From the NCBI GenBank assembly GCA_900544615.1, contig UQVS01000001.1:1-64000 (forward strand): 64,000 bases of DNA, read 5' to 3'. Under the pieces are notes generated by a model. The model saw nothing but the letters and a program-made list of their open reading frames with translations, made no database searches and was not told the DNA's origin. Below, piece by piece: positions 16,835 to 25,888 of this stretch. A program made the translations under genes and the position numbers. How positions within the stretch are numbered: position 1 is the stretch's first letter; each line of letters starts with the position of its first letter. Source of the stretch: an uncultured Oscillibacter sp. Its GTDB lineage: Bacteria > Bacillota > Clostridia > Oscillospirales > Oscillospiraceae.

Positions 16835-17770
16835 ATGGAATGGATCATCATCCCCATCCTGATTGTCCTGCTTTTGATTCTGGTAGTCAGCAACATCGTC
16901 ATCGTTCAGCAGTCCCGTGCCTATGTGGTGGAGCGTCTGGGCGCGTTCCGCACGGTCTGGAATGTGGGGCTGCACCTGAAAGTTCCCTTTATTGAACGCA
17001 TTGCCAAGAAAGTCTCTCTGAAGGAGCAGGTGGCGGACTTTGCTCCCCAGCCTGTCATCACCAAGGATAACGTGACCATGCAGATCGACACGGTGATCTA
17101 CTTCCAGATCACCGATCCCAAGCTGTATACCTACGGCGTGGAGCATCCCATGAACGCCATCGAGAACCTGACGGCCACCACCCTCCGGAATATCATCGGC
17201 GACATGGAGCTGGATCAGTCCCTGACCTCCCGCGACACCATCAACTCCCGGATGCGCTCCATTCTGGACGAGGCCACAGACCCCTGGGGCATCAAGGTCA
17301 ACCGTGTGGAGCTGAAGAACATCATCCCGCCCAAGGAGATCCAGAACGCCATGGAAAAGCAGATGAAGGCGGAGCGGGAACGTCGGGAATCCATTTTGCA
17401 GGCCGAAGGCCAGAAGCAGAGCCAGATTCTGGTGGCCGAAGGCGAAAAGCAGTCCGCCATTCTGCGGGCCGACGCCGCCAAGCAGGCCAAGATCATGGAA
17501 GCTGAGGCGGAAAAGACCGCCAAGATTCTGGCGGCAGAAGCCGAAAGCGAAGCCATCATGAAGGTGCAGCAGGCTACGGCGGACGCTTTGAAGCTGCTGA
17601 ATGAAGCCGCACCCAACGATCAGGTGGTCAAGCTGAAGGCGCTGGAAGCCATGACCAAGGTAGCGGACGGCAAGGCAACCAAGATCATCATTCCCAGCGA
17701 GCTGCAGGGGCTGGCCGGCCTGGCCGCCAGCGCCAAGGCGGTGTTTGAGTCCGAGGAACCCAAAGCGTAA
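16835..17770 (+). CDS. SPFH/Band 7 (stomatin-like) membrane scaffold protein
   Basis: A 311-aa protein anchored by an N-terminal hydrophobic segment (residues 3-25). The Band 7 domain includes YVVERLGAFRTVWNVGLHLKV near residue 29, VTMQIDTVIYFQITDPKLY, and NIIPPKEIQNAMEKQMKAERERR at the domain end. A long Ala/Glu/Lys coiled coil (about 185-250) with repeated EAEKTAKILAAEAE-like units follows, then a Gly/Ala-rich end. This matches stomatin/QmcA proteins that oligomerise in the membrane. The NfeD partner gene often found beside such proteins is absent here. Confidence 0.93.
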   Translation: MEWIIIPILIVLLLILVVSNIVIVQQSRAYVVERLGAFRTVWNVGLHLKVPFIERIAKKVSLKEQVADFAPQPVITKDNVTMQIDTVIYFQITDPKLYTYGVEHPMNAIENLTATTLRNIIGDMELDQSLTSRDTINSRMRSILDEATDPWGIKVNRVELKNIIPPKEIQNAMEKQMKAERERRESILQAEGQKQSQILVAEGEKQSAILRADAAKQAKIMEAEAEKTAKILAAEAESEAIMKVQQATADALKLLNEAAPNDQVVKLKALEAMTKVADGKATKIIIPSELQGLAGLAASAKAVFESEEPKA

Positions 17771-17810
17771 GCGGCAGACGCACCGGGAATTCACTGCTTG
17801 ATCGGCAGCC

Positions 17811-17846
17811 ACAGCCCCCGCAGTCATGGACTGCGGGGGCTGTTTC
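17811..17846 (+). terminator. Terminator of the Band 7 gene
   Basis: ACAGCCCCCGCAGTC and GACTGCGGGGGCTGT form a 15-bp stem around ATG, followed by a short TTT. Confidence 0.75.
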
Positions 17847-17892
17847 ACGCGTTGTCCTCATGTGGCCTTATTAAATTTTTCAAAACTGACAT

Positions 17893-17921
17893 TTGAAACA
17901 GGATCACTGTACTGCTATAAT
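17893..17921 (+). promoter_or_regulatory. Strong promoter of the ECF S-component gene
   Basis: TTGAAA and a consensus TATAAT are 17 bases apart. The leader is only about 24 bases, too short for a riboswitch. Confidence 0.75.
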
Positions 17922-17951
17922 CAGCCTATCTCAAACGTAGGAAGTGTTCCC

Positions 17952-18512
17952 ATGAATCAGGAAAAAGGAAATGTAAACAAGCTGACCATGCTGGGCATGA
18001 TGACTGCTCTGGTGTTTGTCAGCAATTATCTGCGGATCACCATGCCCATTGCCATCGGCGGGCGGACGTCCTTCACGCTGGCCAACATCATGTGCTGCCT
18101 GTCCGGCCTGCTGCTGGGGCCTGTGGGCGGCGTAGCCTCCGGCGTCGGCTCTGCGCTGTACGATCTGACCAACCCCGCCTATGCGCCGGAGTGCTGGATC
18201 ACCCTCATCACCAAAGGAATCATGGGTTTGGCGGCAGGCCTTGCCATGGCTGACCGGGAAGAACCCAAGTACGGCCGCTGCACCATTGCCGCCGCGCTGG
18301 GCTGCGTGGCCTATTACATTCTCTACTTCTTCAAGTCCTTCGCTTACGACGGTCTGCTGATGGGCGGCCTCACCGCAGCCACAGCTGCCGCAGCTCTGCC
18401 GCTGAAGATCCCTGCGTCCATTTTCAACGGCGCGGTGGCCATCATTCTGGCGCCCCCACTGTGCATCGCCCTGCGCCATGCTTTGAAGCGGGCGCATCTC
18501 CGCCTGCCCTGA
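17952..18512 (+). CDS. ECF transporter S component (vitamin uptake, substrate unknown)
   Basis: A 186-aa membrane protein with about six segments. The GRTSFTLANIMCCLSGLLLGPVGG block followed by GVGSALYDLTNP is the usual ECF S-component layout, including the conserved helix-1/3 regions that contact EcfT. The energising EcfA/EcfT genes are not in the window, as expected for group II systems with a shared module. The substrate is not deducible; no riboswitch precedes it. The start at 17952 (MNQEKGNVNK) is close behind a clear promoter; the frame open from 17826 passes through the preceding terminator. Confidence 0.8.
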   Translation: MNQEKGNVNKLTMLGMMTALVFVSNYLRITMPIAIGGRTSFTLANIMCCLSGLLLGPVGGVASGVGSALYDLTNPAYAPECWITLITKGIMGLAAGLAMADREEPKYGRCTIAAALGCVAYYILYFFKSFAYDGLLMGGLTAATAAAALPLKIPASIFNGAVAIILAPPLCIALRHALKRAHLRLP

Positions 18513-18566
18513 CAGTACCGCAGGCGGCCTGCGGCAATCCATTTTCATTTTAAGGCGAAGCTGATC

Positions 18567-18824
18567 ATGAACGTAACTGTGATCGGCAGTCATCTCTGTC
18601 CCGATACGCTGTATGCCCTCAACCGGCTCAGCGAAGCCGGGGCGGAAATCGACTTCAGGAATCTGTCCGTAAGCCTGTCCGATTTGAAAGTGTATCTGGC
18701 TCTGCGGCAGGACAGCCCCGATTACGCGGATGTTCGGGAAAACGGCGGCATCGACACTCCCTGCTTTCTTTTGGAGGACGGCACTGTGACCCGCGACCTG
18801 CAAGCCGTTCTGAAAATTCAGTAA
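18567..18824 (+). CDS. Glutaredoxin-like small thioredoxin-fold protein
   Basis: An 85-aa protein with beta-strand MNVTVIGSH followed by a LCPDT motif (one redox Cys where Grx has CPYC) and a later DTPCFLLEDG segment that supplies the cis-Pro of the thioredoxin fold. It lacks the second cysteine of a dithiol CxxC site, so a monothiol role or another binding role is likely. The gene follows the ECF gene after 54 bases and ends at a terminator, so it may be in the same transcript. Confidence 0.7.
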   Translation: MNVTVIGSHLCPDTLYALNRLSEAGAEIDFRNLSVSLSDLKVYLALRQDSPDYADVRENGGIDTPCFLLEDGTVTRDLQAVLKIQ

Positions 18825-18858
18825 TTCCCAGCCAATATTTTGCGCATTGCCCTGACAG

Positions 18859-18886
18859 GCCCGCCTCACGGCGGGCTTGCTTTTTT
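18859..18886 (+). terminator. Terminator after the glutaredoxin-like gene
   Basis: GCCCGCC-TCAC-GGCGGGC is followed by TTGCTTTTTT. The end of this element also forms the -35 region of the chromate transporter promoter. Confidence 0.85.
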
Positions 18887-18904
18887 CCCCGAAAAGGGTA
18901 TAAT
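18877..18904 (+). promoter_or_regulatory. Chromate transporter promoter overlapping the terminator
   Basis: TTGCTT and consensus TATAAT are 16 bases apart. The -35 box lies in the U-tract DNA of the upstream terminator. Confidence 0.6.
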
Positions 18905-18946
18905 GAAGCAGACTTGGTTTTCCGATTTCCCGGAAAGGAGCGCGCT

Positions 18947-19492
18947 ATGAACGAATATCTGGATCTTTTTCTGGTCTTCGCCAAAATGGGCGTTATGACC
19001 TTCGGCGGCGGCATGGCCATGCTGCCCATTCTCCAGCGTGAGATCGTGGAGGATCGCCACTGGGCCACAGAGGAGGAGCTGGTGGACTACTACGCCATCG
19101 GCCAATGCACACCGGGCATCATTGCCGTCAACACGGCTACCTTTATCGGCCAGAAGCGGAAAGGAATCGCAGGCGGGATTCTGGCCACGCTGGGCATTGT
19201 ATTCCCGTCTCTGGTCATTATCAGTATTCTGGCAGGGCTGATCACCAATTTTTCCGATCTGGCATGGGTGCAGAACGCCTTTGCAGGGATTCAGGTCTGT
19301 GTCTGCGTGCTGATTTTCAACGCCGTGATCAAGCTGCTGAAAAAGTCCGTGATCGATAAGCGCACCTGTGTCATTTTCCTGCTGGTAATGACCGGCGGCA
19401 CGCTGCTGAGCCTTTCCCCGGTCTGGTTTGTCCTTCTGGCGGCGCTGGCGGGCATTGTGCTGAAAAATCTGGAGGGAGGCTCTGCAAAATGA
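18947..19492 (+). CDS. Chromate transporter, N-terminal-type half (short-chain CHR)
   Basis: A 181-aa membrane protein of the CHR family. The motif FGGGMAMLPILQREIV near residue 18 and the QCTPGIIAVNTATFIGQKRKG block are diagnostic. In many Firmicutes the two homologous CHR halves are made as separate proteins that pair in the membrane; the second half overlaps here by 4 bases (ATGA). The physiological substrate may be chromate, sulfate-like anions or something else. GGAAAGGAG precedes the start at 18947. Confidence 0.9.
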   Translation: MNEYLDLFLVFAKMGVMTFGGGMAMLPILQREIVEDRHWATEEELVDYYAIGQCTPGIIAVNTATFIGQKRKGIAGGILATLGIVFPSLVIISILAGLITNFSDLAWVQNAFAGIQVCVCVLIFNAVIKLLKKSVIDKRTCVIFLLVMTGGTLLSLSPVWFVLLAALAGIVLKNLEGGSAK

Positions 19493-20091
19493 TCTATCTC
19501 CGGCTTTTCTGGGAGTTCTTCAAAACCGGCCTGTTCGCCGTCGGCGGCGGCATGGCCACCCTGCCGTTTCTGAAAAACATCGGCCTTTCCACCGGGTGGT
19601 ACAGTCAGACGGCTCTGATGAATATGCTGGCGGTGTCGGAGTCCACCCCCGGCCCGATCGGCATCAACATGGCCACCTATGTGGGCTTTACCGTCTGCGG
19701 CGTTCCCGGCGCGGTGATCGCCACCGTGGGCGAGGTAGCGCCCTCCATCATTGTGATCCTGATCGTGGCGGCCATGCTGGCCAAATTCCGGGAGAGCAGA
19801 CTGGTGTCCAATGCACTGTACGGCCTGCGGCCCGCTTCCTCCGGCCTGATTGCCGCCGCCTGCATCGACGTGGCATTGCAGGTACTGCTGCACGTTGACA
19901 GTTCCACGGTCAGCGGCGCACTTGTGAAAGCCTATTCCTGGGCTGGCAGCCTCAATATCCGGGGACTGCTTCTGACGGCAGTGCTGATCGTGTTCACCAA
20001 TTTCGTAAAGCCTACGAAGAAGTGGCATCCCATCATTTTCATCGGCATTTCTGCCGTGGTGGGCATTGTGTTCCACTTTGGCGGCGTTTGA
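19489..20091 (+). CDS. Chromate transporter, C-terminal-type half (short-chain CHR)
   Basis: A 200-aa membrane protein homologous to the gene before it: VGGGMATLPFLKNIG near residue 17 and VSESTPGPIGINMATYVGF match the CHR signature blocks. The ATGA overlap with the preceding gene implies coupled translation at equal levels, consistent with a heterodimeric transporter. A terminator follows within 25 bases. Confidence 0.9.
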   Translation: MIYLRLFWEFFKTGLFAVGGGMATLPFLKNIGLSTGWYSQTALMNMLAVSESTPGPIGINMATYVGFTVCGVPGAVIATVGEVAPSIIVILIVAAMLAKFRESRLVSNALYGLRPASSGLIAAACIDVALQVLLHVDSSTVSGALVKAYSWAGSLNIRGLLLTAVLIVFTNFVKPTKKWHPIIFIGISAVVGIVFHFGGV

Positions 20092-20111
20092 AAAGAAAAT
20101 GGCCTTTTCCG

Positions 20112-20142
20112 AAAATTCCTCCGCAGCTGCGGAGGAATTTTT
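20112..20142 (+). terminator. Terminator of the chromate transporter pair
   Basis: AAAATTCCTCCGCAG and CTGCGGAGGAATTTT form a perfect palindromic stem with T at the end; it may act on both strands. Confidence 0.85.
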
Positions 20143-20215
20143 ATATAGCTTTGCAGCTCTTTGCCGTCTTGACCGGCCAGTTTCTGCATAGACTGTCCCG
20201 AAAGGGGGGCGCGCC

Positions 20216-21559
20216 ATGCTGGAAACGCTGAACGCATTTCTCTGGGGGCCGGGAACACTGGCGCTGATTCTGGGAACCGGGGCGTGGCTGACGCTGCGTA
20301 CCGGCGGGTTTCCTCAGCGGAATTTGGGGCAGGCGCTGGCGCTGTCCCTGGAGCGGGATGCCCGGCGCAAGGGCGTCAACGGCGTATCCCCCTTCGGCTC
20401 CCTGATGACGGCGCTGGCCACCACGGTTGGCACTGGCAACATCGTAGGCGTTGCAGCGGCACTGGTATCCGGCGGGCCGGGTGCGCTGGTGTGGATGGAG
20501 TTGGCGGCGGCGCTGGGATTGGCCGTCAAGTTTGCCGAGTGTATGCTGGCGGTAAAGTACCGCCGCATCCGTTCCGACGGCACCCGCTGGGGCGGCCCCA
20601 TGGCGGTAATGGAGGCACGGCTGGGCCGGCCAGGAAATCCGCTGGGAAAGCTCTACGCATTCTTCGCCCTGCTGATGGCCTTTGCCATGGGCGCCATGGC
20701 GCAGTCCGGCGCGCTGGCAGACACCTGCGCCGCCGCATTTTCCCTGTCCCGCCGGCAGGTAGGGGTGACAGCGGCGGCACTGGCGCTGACGATCCTGCTG
20801 GGTGGCATCCGCCGCATTGCGGACGCCTCCACACTGCTGGTGCCGGTGATGGCGCTGCTGTACATCGGCGGCGGTGCGGCGGTGATTCTGGGAAATCTGC
20901 CCCGTCTGCCGGACGCGCTGACGCTGATGCTTCGGTGCGCCTTTGCGCCGGAAGCGGCGCTGGGCGGCGCTTTGGGGACGATCACCCGCCGAAGCGCCAT
21001 TCGCTGGGGGATCGCCAGAGGTGTTTTTTCCAACGAAGCAGGGCTTGGCTCCGCCGCCATGACCGCCGCCTGCGCCGACACGGAAAGCCCGGTACGGCAG
21101 GGGCTGATCAGCATGACCGGGGTCTTTTTTGACACCACCGTGATCTGCACCGTCACAGGTCTTGCCATCTGCTGCTCCGGCGTGCTGGGACTGCCGGACG
21201 CGCATGGCGAAGCCCTCACTGGCGCGGCGTTGACCATCCGGGCCTTCGGAACGGTGCTGGGGCCGTGGGCAGACTGGCTCGTCAGCGTTTCTCTGGGACT
21301 GTTTGCCTTCACCTCCGTGCTGGGCTGCGCGGTGCAGGCGGAAACGGTGATCTCCTTCCTGCTGGGCTGCGCCGCCGTCCGTCCCTGCCGGGTGCTGTAC
21401 GGTCTGGCGGTTTTTTTCGGTGCTGTGCTTCCCATGGAAACCGTACTCCAGCTGGCAGACCTGTCCAACGCATTGATGGCGCTGCCGAATCTCATGTGCC
21501 TGATCCTGCTTTCCGGGGAAATTGCCGCAGACTGTAGAAAATTCAGGCCGGAAAAGTGA
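20216..21559 (+). CDS. Alanine/glycine:cation symporter (AgcS family)
   Basis: A 447-aa sodium-coupled amino acid carrier with about ten membrane segments. It has the family start region GTLALILGTGAWLTLRTG, then FGSLMTALATTVGTGNIVGVAAAL (signature near residue 62), GPGALVWMELAAALGLAVKFAE and GVFSNEAGLGSAAM. Length is normal for AgcS. It is a single-gene unit that ends at a convergent terminator shared with cinA on the other strand. No leader ORF or riboswitch was seen upstream. Confidence 0.93.
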   Translation: MLETLNAFLWGPGTLALILGTGAWLTLRTGGFPQRNLGQALALSLERDARRKGVNGVSPFGSLMTALATTVGTGNIVGVAAALVSGGPGALVWMELAAALGLAVKFAECMLAVKYRRIRSDGTRWGGPMAVMEARLGRPGNPLGKLYAFFALLMAFAMGAMAQSGALADTCAAAFSLSRRQVGVTAAALALTILLGGIRRIADASTLLVPVMALLYIGGGAAVILGNLPRLPDALTLMLRCAFAPEAALGGALGTITRRSAIRWGIARGVFSNEAGLGSAAMTAACADTESPVRQGLISMTGVFFDTTVICTVTGLAICCSGVLGLPDAHGEALTGAALTIRAFGTVLGPWADWLVSVSLGLFAFTSVLGCAVQAETVISFLLGCAAVRPCRVLYGLAVFFGAVLPMETVLQLADLSNALMALPNLMCLILLSGEIAADCRKFRPEK

Positions 21560-21578
21560 TAGACAAATCCTGCTTCCG

Positions 21579-21615
21579 AAAAAACACGCCCCGGAAGCCG
21601 TCTGGCTTCCGGGGC
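21579..21615 (-). terminator. Terminator of thiI-cinA, shared with the convergent AgcS gene
   Basis: GCCCCGGAAGCC and GGCTTCCGGGGC form a 12-bp stem with a GTCT loop. On the minus strand it is followed by GTGTTTTTT. Confidence 0.88.
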
Positions 21616-21621
21616 CTGCGT

Positions 21622-22911
21622 TTACATCTTTTCCAAATGCCTGCCAGAGCCTGCCTGTTCCACCGGCAGGCCGGTGAGGCAGCGACGCAGCATATCGAAG
21701 GCATGGTTGGCGGAGAGATCCTGAATCCGGTCGCGGCGGCGATTTCCCAGCTCCAGCTTCCGGCAGAACGTTCCCTCCGGCGAAGCCAGTCCCACATAGA
21801 CCAGCCCCACGGGGTTGCCCCGTTCGTCGGCATCCGGCCCGGCCACGCCGGTAACGGACAAGCCGATGTCTGCGCCGGTGATCCGGCGGGCATTTTCCGC
21901 CATGGAGCGGGCGCACGGCTCCGACACCGCGCCGTATGTATCCAGCAGTTCCCGCGGAACGCCCAGCACGCCGGCCTTCACGTCAGTCCAGTAGCTCACC
22001 ACGCCGCCCCGGTACACGTTGGACGCACCGGGCAGCGCCGTGATCCGGGCGGCGATCTGACCGCCGGTGCAGCTTTCCGCCGTGGCGAAGGTCCAGCCCT
22101 TTTCCTTCAGATGCGCCATGCAGACGGCTTCCAGACTGGTCACGTCCACGCCGTATACGATGTCCCCCAGAAACTCCGTGGTTTCTTTCACCACCGGAGC
22201 CAGCATGGCTTCGGCGGTTTTTTCGTCCGCCGCCTTGGCCGTGGCCCGGAGGCGCACCTCGCTGGGCTTGGCATAGGTGGCAAGGGAGGGATTCTCCATC
22301 CGGGAGATGTGATCCCGCATCAGCTCCTCCATGGGGCTTTCCCCCAAGCCGAAGGTCATGATGTCATGGGAGACGATCACCTCGCTGGAAAGCCCCCGCA
22401 GATAGGGAAGCGCCCAGTCTTTGAGCATCGTCCGCATCTCAAAGGGCGGGCCGGGCAGCATCAGCACATGGACGCCATCGGCTTCAAAGGCGCAGCCGGG
22501 GGCTGTTCCCACAGGGTTTGCGAAAATCGTGCACTCCTCCGGGAACTCCGCCTGCTGGCGGTTGTTTTCCGGCATGGTCAGGTGGACGTTCCGGGCAAAG
22601 TAGTCCCGGATCGTCTCCAGCACATCCTCCCGCAGCACCAGCGGCTTGCCAAAGGTCTCGCAGATGGTCTGCTTGGTGAGATCGTCGTAGGTCGGCCCCA
22701 GGCCGCCGGTGGTGAGGATGATATCCGCCCGTTTCCGGGCAATCTCCAGCGCCTGACGCAGCCGCTCCGGGTTGTCGCCCACCACAGTGTGCCAGAACAC
22801 GTTGACGCCTACGCCGCTGAGAGCCTGAGAGATCTCCTGCGCGTTGGTGTTGACAATGTTGCCGAGAAGCAGCTCCGTGCCTACGGCAATGATCTCAGCG
22901 GTATGGGACAT
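21622..22911 (-). CDS. cinA: CinA: nicotinamide-nucleotide amidohydrolase / competence-damage protein
   Basis: A 429-aa two-domain protein. The N-terminal MoCF-like domain (about 1-170) has IIAVGTELLLGNIVNTNAQ and TTGGLGPTYDDLTK and is linked to ADP-ribose pyrophosphatase activity. The C-terminal NMN deamidase domain has ATAESCTGGQIAARI (catalytic Ser in the SCTGG region) and SVTGVAGPD. The pathway is pyridine-nucleotide salvage. It lies 26 bases downstream of thiI and starts after AAAGGAG. recA, its frequent partner, is not present. Confidence 0.95.
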   Translation of the reverse strand: MSHTAEIIAVGTELLLGNIVNTNAQEISQALSGVGVNVFWHTVVGDNPERLRQALEIARKRADIILTTGGLGPTYDDLTKQTICETFGKPLVLREDVLETIRDYFARNVHLTMPENNRQQAEFPEECTIFANPVGTAPGCAFEADGVHVLMLPGPPFEMRTMLKDWALPYLRGLSSEVIVSHDIMTFGLGESPMEELMRDHISRMENPSLATYAKPSEVRLRATAKAADEKTAEAMLAPVVKETTEFLGDIVYGVDVTSLEAVCMAHLKEKGWTFATAESCTGGQIAARITALPGASNVYRGGVVSYWTDVKAGVLGVPRELLDTYGAVSEPCARSMAENARRITGADIGLSVTGVAGPDADERGNPVGLVYVGLASPEGTFCRKLELGNRRRDRIQDLSANHAFDMLRRCLTGLPVEQAGSGRHLEKM

Positions 22912-22937
22912 ACAAGACCACTCCTTTCAAACGAAAA

Positions 22938-24113
22938 TCAGGGCTTCACCCGCACCCAGGTCTCGCCCTCCAGCGCCTTGGCCACCAGCCCGTCAATATC
23001 CAGCACGGACTCCGCCTTCACCACGTCCTCCAGTACTGGCCGGGTGGCGGGATGGCGGGGGGTAAATACGGTGCAGCAGTCCTCATAGGGCAGGATGGAG
23101 GTTTCGTAGGTGCCGATCTCGCGGGCCATGCGGATGATCTCCACCTTGTCAGTGCCGATAAGAGGACGCAGGACGGGCAGCTTCGTCACGTCCTCTGTGA
23201 CCCCCAGCGCCTTGATGGTCTGGCTGGCCACCTGCCCCAGAGATTCGCCTGTGACCAGCGCGGAGGCATGGGACTTCCGGGCTACCGCCTCTGCCAGCCG
23301 CATCATGAAGCGGCGCATGATGAGTGTGAAATACTCCTCAGGACACTGGCGGCGGATCTCCTCCTGAATTTCCGTGAAGGGGATGATGTGAACGATCATC
23401 CGGCCGCAGTACACCGTCAGCAGGCGGGCCAGCTCCAGCACCTTGTCCTGCGCCAGCTGGGAGGTGTACGGAGGAGAGACGAAATGCACCATTTCCAGCT
23501 CCACGCCCCGGCGGGCGATCATGTAGGAGGAAACGGGGCTGTCCAGACCGCCGGAGAGCAGGCTCACCGCCCGACCACCCATGCCAATGGGCAGTCCGCC
23601 GGCGCCGGGGACGGAGGGCGCATGGACATAGGCGTGCTTTTCCCGGATCTCCACATACACGGTCAGGTCAGGATGGTGCATATCCGCCTTGACCTGGAAA
23701 AACTCGCCCAGCTCGCCGCCTACATACTGGGAGATCTGAATGGAGTTCATGGGGAACTGCTTATCCGCCCGGCGGCTTTCCACCTTGAAGGTTCTGGCTC
23801 TGGCAAACTCATCCGCCAGATAGGCCTTGGCAGTCTCCACAATAGCGTCCATGGTCTTGTCGCAGGGGACGGCTCTGGCCACCGTCACCACGCCGAAGAT
23901 CTGGCGGGCTGCCTTGTAGGCAGCCTCCATGTCGCAGGTTTCCGTCTGCGGCTCCACATAGATGGTACTCTGGCGAATGTAGATCTGGAAGCTGCCGCAG
24001 GGCTTCATCCGGCGGCGGACGTTGCTGACCAGCTTATCCTCAAAGCTGCGGCGGTTCAGGCCCTTCAGCACCACCTCGCCCAGCTTCAGCAGCAGCATTT
24101 CGTTCTGATTCAT
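22938..24113 (-). CDS. thiI: tRNA 4-thiouridine synthase ThiI
   Basis: A 391-aa enzyme that adenylates U8 of tRNA and inserts sulfur; the family also supplies thiazole sulfur. The ferredoxin-like/THUMP region spans about 5-165, followed by the PP-loop domain with AVSLLSGGLDSPVSSYMIA. The C-terminal rhodanese domain of the enterobacterial form is missing, as is usual in Firmicutes. The dedicated cysteine desulfurase gene normally next to thiI is not adjacent here. GGAGG lies seven bases before the ATG. Confidence 0.96.
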   Translation of the reverse strand: MNQNEMLLLKLGEVVLKGLNRRSFEDKLVSNVRRRMKPCGSFQIYIRQSTIYVEPQTETCDMEAAYKAARQIFGVVTVARAVPCDKTMDAIVETAKAYLADEFARARTFKVESRRADKQFPMNSIQISQYVGGELGEFFQVKADMHHPDLTVYVEIREKHAYVHAPSVPGAGGLPIGMGGRAVSLLSGGLDSPVSSYMIARRGVELEMVHFVSPPYTSQLAQDKVLELARLLTVYCGRMIVHIIPFTEIQEEIRRQCPEEYFTLIMRRFMMRLAEAVARKSHASALVTGESLGQVASQTIKALGVTEDVTKLPVLRPLIGTDKVEIIRMAREIGTYETSILPYEDCCTVFTPRHPATRPVLEDVVKAESVLDIDGLVAKALEGETWVRVKP

Positions 24114-24233
24114 AGCGTTTCCTCCAATAAGAGATTATCCACAGCATAGCACATTTTGCCGGTCAGGAAAAGGGGAGATCCCGCTTTTTCCCGTGGCTTT
24201 CTTTCCAAAGATCCCTGGTCCGATCCGCCGGAT

Positions 24234-24262
24234 TTGACGGGAAGTCCGAAATCTGGTAAAAT
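24234..24262 (+). promoter_or_regulatory. Promoter of the SLH protein gene
   Basis: TTGACG and TAAAAT are separated by 17 bases; the leader is about 70 bases. Confidence 0.65.
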
Positions 24263-24338
24263 GTATGGGAATTTTGCCCGAAAGCGGGAATAAAATCCGC
24301 AAAAAGGATCACCCTTTTTCCAAGGAGGACGATAGACG

Positions 24339-25811
24339 ATGCGAAAATTTGTGCAGAAGCTGACGGCGTGTCTCTGCCTGTGCGCCCTGCTGGGGAGCAG
24401 TCTGACGGTACCGGCACGGGCCGCCGGGTTTACGGACGTATCCTCCGGCCACTGGGCAGCGGAGGCCATCAGCCAGTGCGTGACCCATGGCTGGTTTCAG
24501 GGAAAGAATGCCGCCACCTTTGGGGTGGGGCAGCCCATGACCCGCGCGGCGTTTGCCGTGGTGCTGTGCCGGTTTTTCGGCTGGCAGGATCAGGGCGCTT
24601 CCTATCAGATTTTTTCCGATGTTCCTCAGGGCGCATGGTACGAGCCGGCTCTCCGGGCCTGTTATGAGCATGGAGCCGTCACCCGGCAGACGGATTCCTT
24701 CCGCCCGGCGTCTGCCATTACCCGTGAAGAGCTGGCCGTCATGCTGATCCGGGCCTTGGGATACGGCTCCATGGCCGGGCTGTTCAGCGAAACCTCTCTG
24801 CCCTTCCGGGATGTGACCACCAACCGGGGCTACATTGCCATGGCCTATGAGATGGGGCTGGTGAACGGGCTGGGCAGCAGCCTGTTTATGCCGCAGCGCG
24901 CCGCTACGCGGGAGCAGGCTGCCGTGATCCTCAGCCGTCTCTACGGAAAGCTGCATCCCGTCCGGCAGGAAACCATAGCCATGGTACGTTCCGTGGAAAC
25001 GCTTCCCGACTTTACCGGCTGCCAGACGGCGGTGCTGATGGCCGGTACGCTTACCGGCAGCCAGAGTCCCCGCTTTGCCCCCTCCGGCAGTGAAAAGGAG
25101 TGGGAACAGGCGGCGAAGGCTGCCCGCGCGGCAGGCTGTAAGGTCTTGCTGGGCGTGTCCGGGCAGGCCGGTACCCTTGCGGCCGGAAGCGCTGCCGCAG
25201 CGCCGCTGGCGCAGGCGCTGACGGACAGCGGCTATGACGGGCTTTATCTGGACATTGCCCAGCGGGAATGGGCGGACGGTGCCCGCCTTACCCAACTGGT
25301 ACAGGCGATCCGGAGCCTGACCGGCAGTGACAAGCTGCTCTGTGTATCAACGGATGCGCCGGTTCGCGGCGAACCGGCCCCGGATTATGCCGCCCTCAGC
25401 AAAACGGCGGATCGACTGGTACTGCGGGTCTCCGCCTACACGGATACGGAGTCGGCGGTGCCGGTGTGCGCCATGGAGCCGCTGGAAAACATCTGTTATG
25501 CGCTGAGCGTTCTGAACGATCAGGTATTCGCCGGAAAGCTCTCCCTGCTGCTGACCGCTTCCGGGCAGGCCCGGAAGAGCGGCGGCCGATTCTCCGGCAT
25601 TGACGAAACCGCCCTGAACGCTCTGCTTCAGAAAGGCACGGCCTACTACTCTGACCGCTACGCCTGCGCCTATGTGGAAGCAGGGGACACCACAGCATGG
25701 TATCTGGATGGCCGCGCTCTTGACGCCCGCCGCCAGCTGCTGAACTGTTTCGGCGTGAATTCCCTGTGCCTGAGTACTCTGAACGGAACCCTGAATCCGA
25801 CAGAAAACTGA
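24339..25811 (+). CDS. Secreted SLH-domain protein with a GH18-like barrel
   Basis: A 490-aa surface protein. A signal peptide ends near residue 29 (VPARAAG). Three SLH repeats follow: FTDVSSGHWAAEAI, FSDVPQGAWYEPAL and FRDVTTNRGYIAMAY at about residues 31, 93 and 156, which anchor the protein to pyruvylated wall polymer. The C-terminal region (about 225-490) looks like a glycoside hydrolase 18-type barrel, with YDGLYLDIAQREW at the position of the GH18 DxxDxDxE strand, but the classic catalytic spacing is not kept, so it may bind rather than cleave. AAGGAGG precedes the start. Single-gene unit. Confidence 0.75.
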   Translation: MRKFVQKLTACLCLCALLGSSLTVPARAAGFTDVSSGHWAAEAISQCVTHGWFQGKNAATFGVGQPMTRAAFAVVLCRFFGWQDQGASYQIFSDVPQGAWYEPALRACYEHGAVTRQTDSFRPASAITREELAVMLIRALGYGSMAGLFSETSLPFRDVTTNRGYIAMAYEMGLVNGLGSSLFMPQRAATREQAAVILSRLYGKLHPVRQETIAMVRSVETLPDFTGCQTAVLMAGTLTGSQSPRFAPSGSEKEWEQAAKAARAAGCKVLLGVSGQAGTLAAGSAAAAPLAQALTDSGYDGLYLDIAQREWADGARLTQLVQAIRSLTGSDKLLCVSTDAPVRGEPAPDYAALSKTADRLVLRVSAYTDTESAVPVCAMEPLENICYALSVLNDQVFAGKLSLLLTASGQARKSGGRFSGIDETALNALLQKGTAYYSDRYACAYVEAGDTTAWYLDGRALDARRQLLNCFGVNSLCLSTLNGTLNPTEN

Positions 25812-25818
25812 AAAAGAA

Positions 25819-25856
25819 CCGCCCCGTTCCATTTGGATGGAACGGGGCGGTATTTT
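25819..25856 (+). terminator. Terminator of the SLH protein gene
   Basis: CCGCCCCGTTCCAT pairs with ATGGAACGGGGCGG around TTGG and is followed by TATTTTA. Confidence 0.88.
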
Positions 25857-25888
25857 ATCCTGAATTCCAGCTGCGGCCTGTATTTCAC

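Noticed and set aside
17922..17951. A riboswitch before the ECF S-component gene.
   Set aside because: The predicted leader is only about 24 bases.
21622..24113. thiI-cinA as part of a toxin-like or mobile module.
   Set aside because: Both are ordinary housekeeping genes with normal lengths and motifs and no mobile-element marks nearby.
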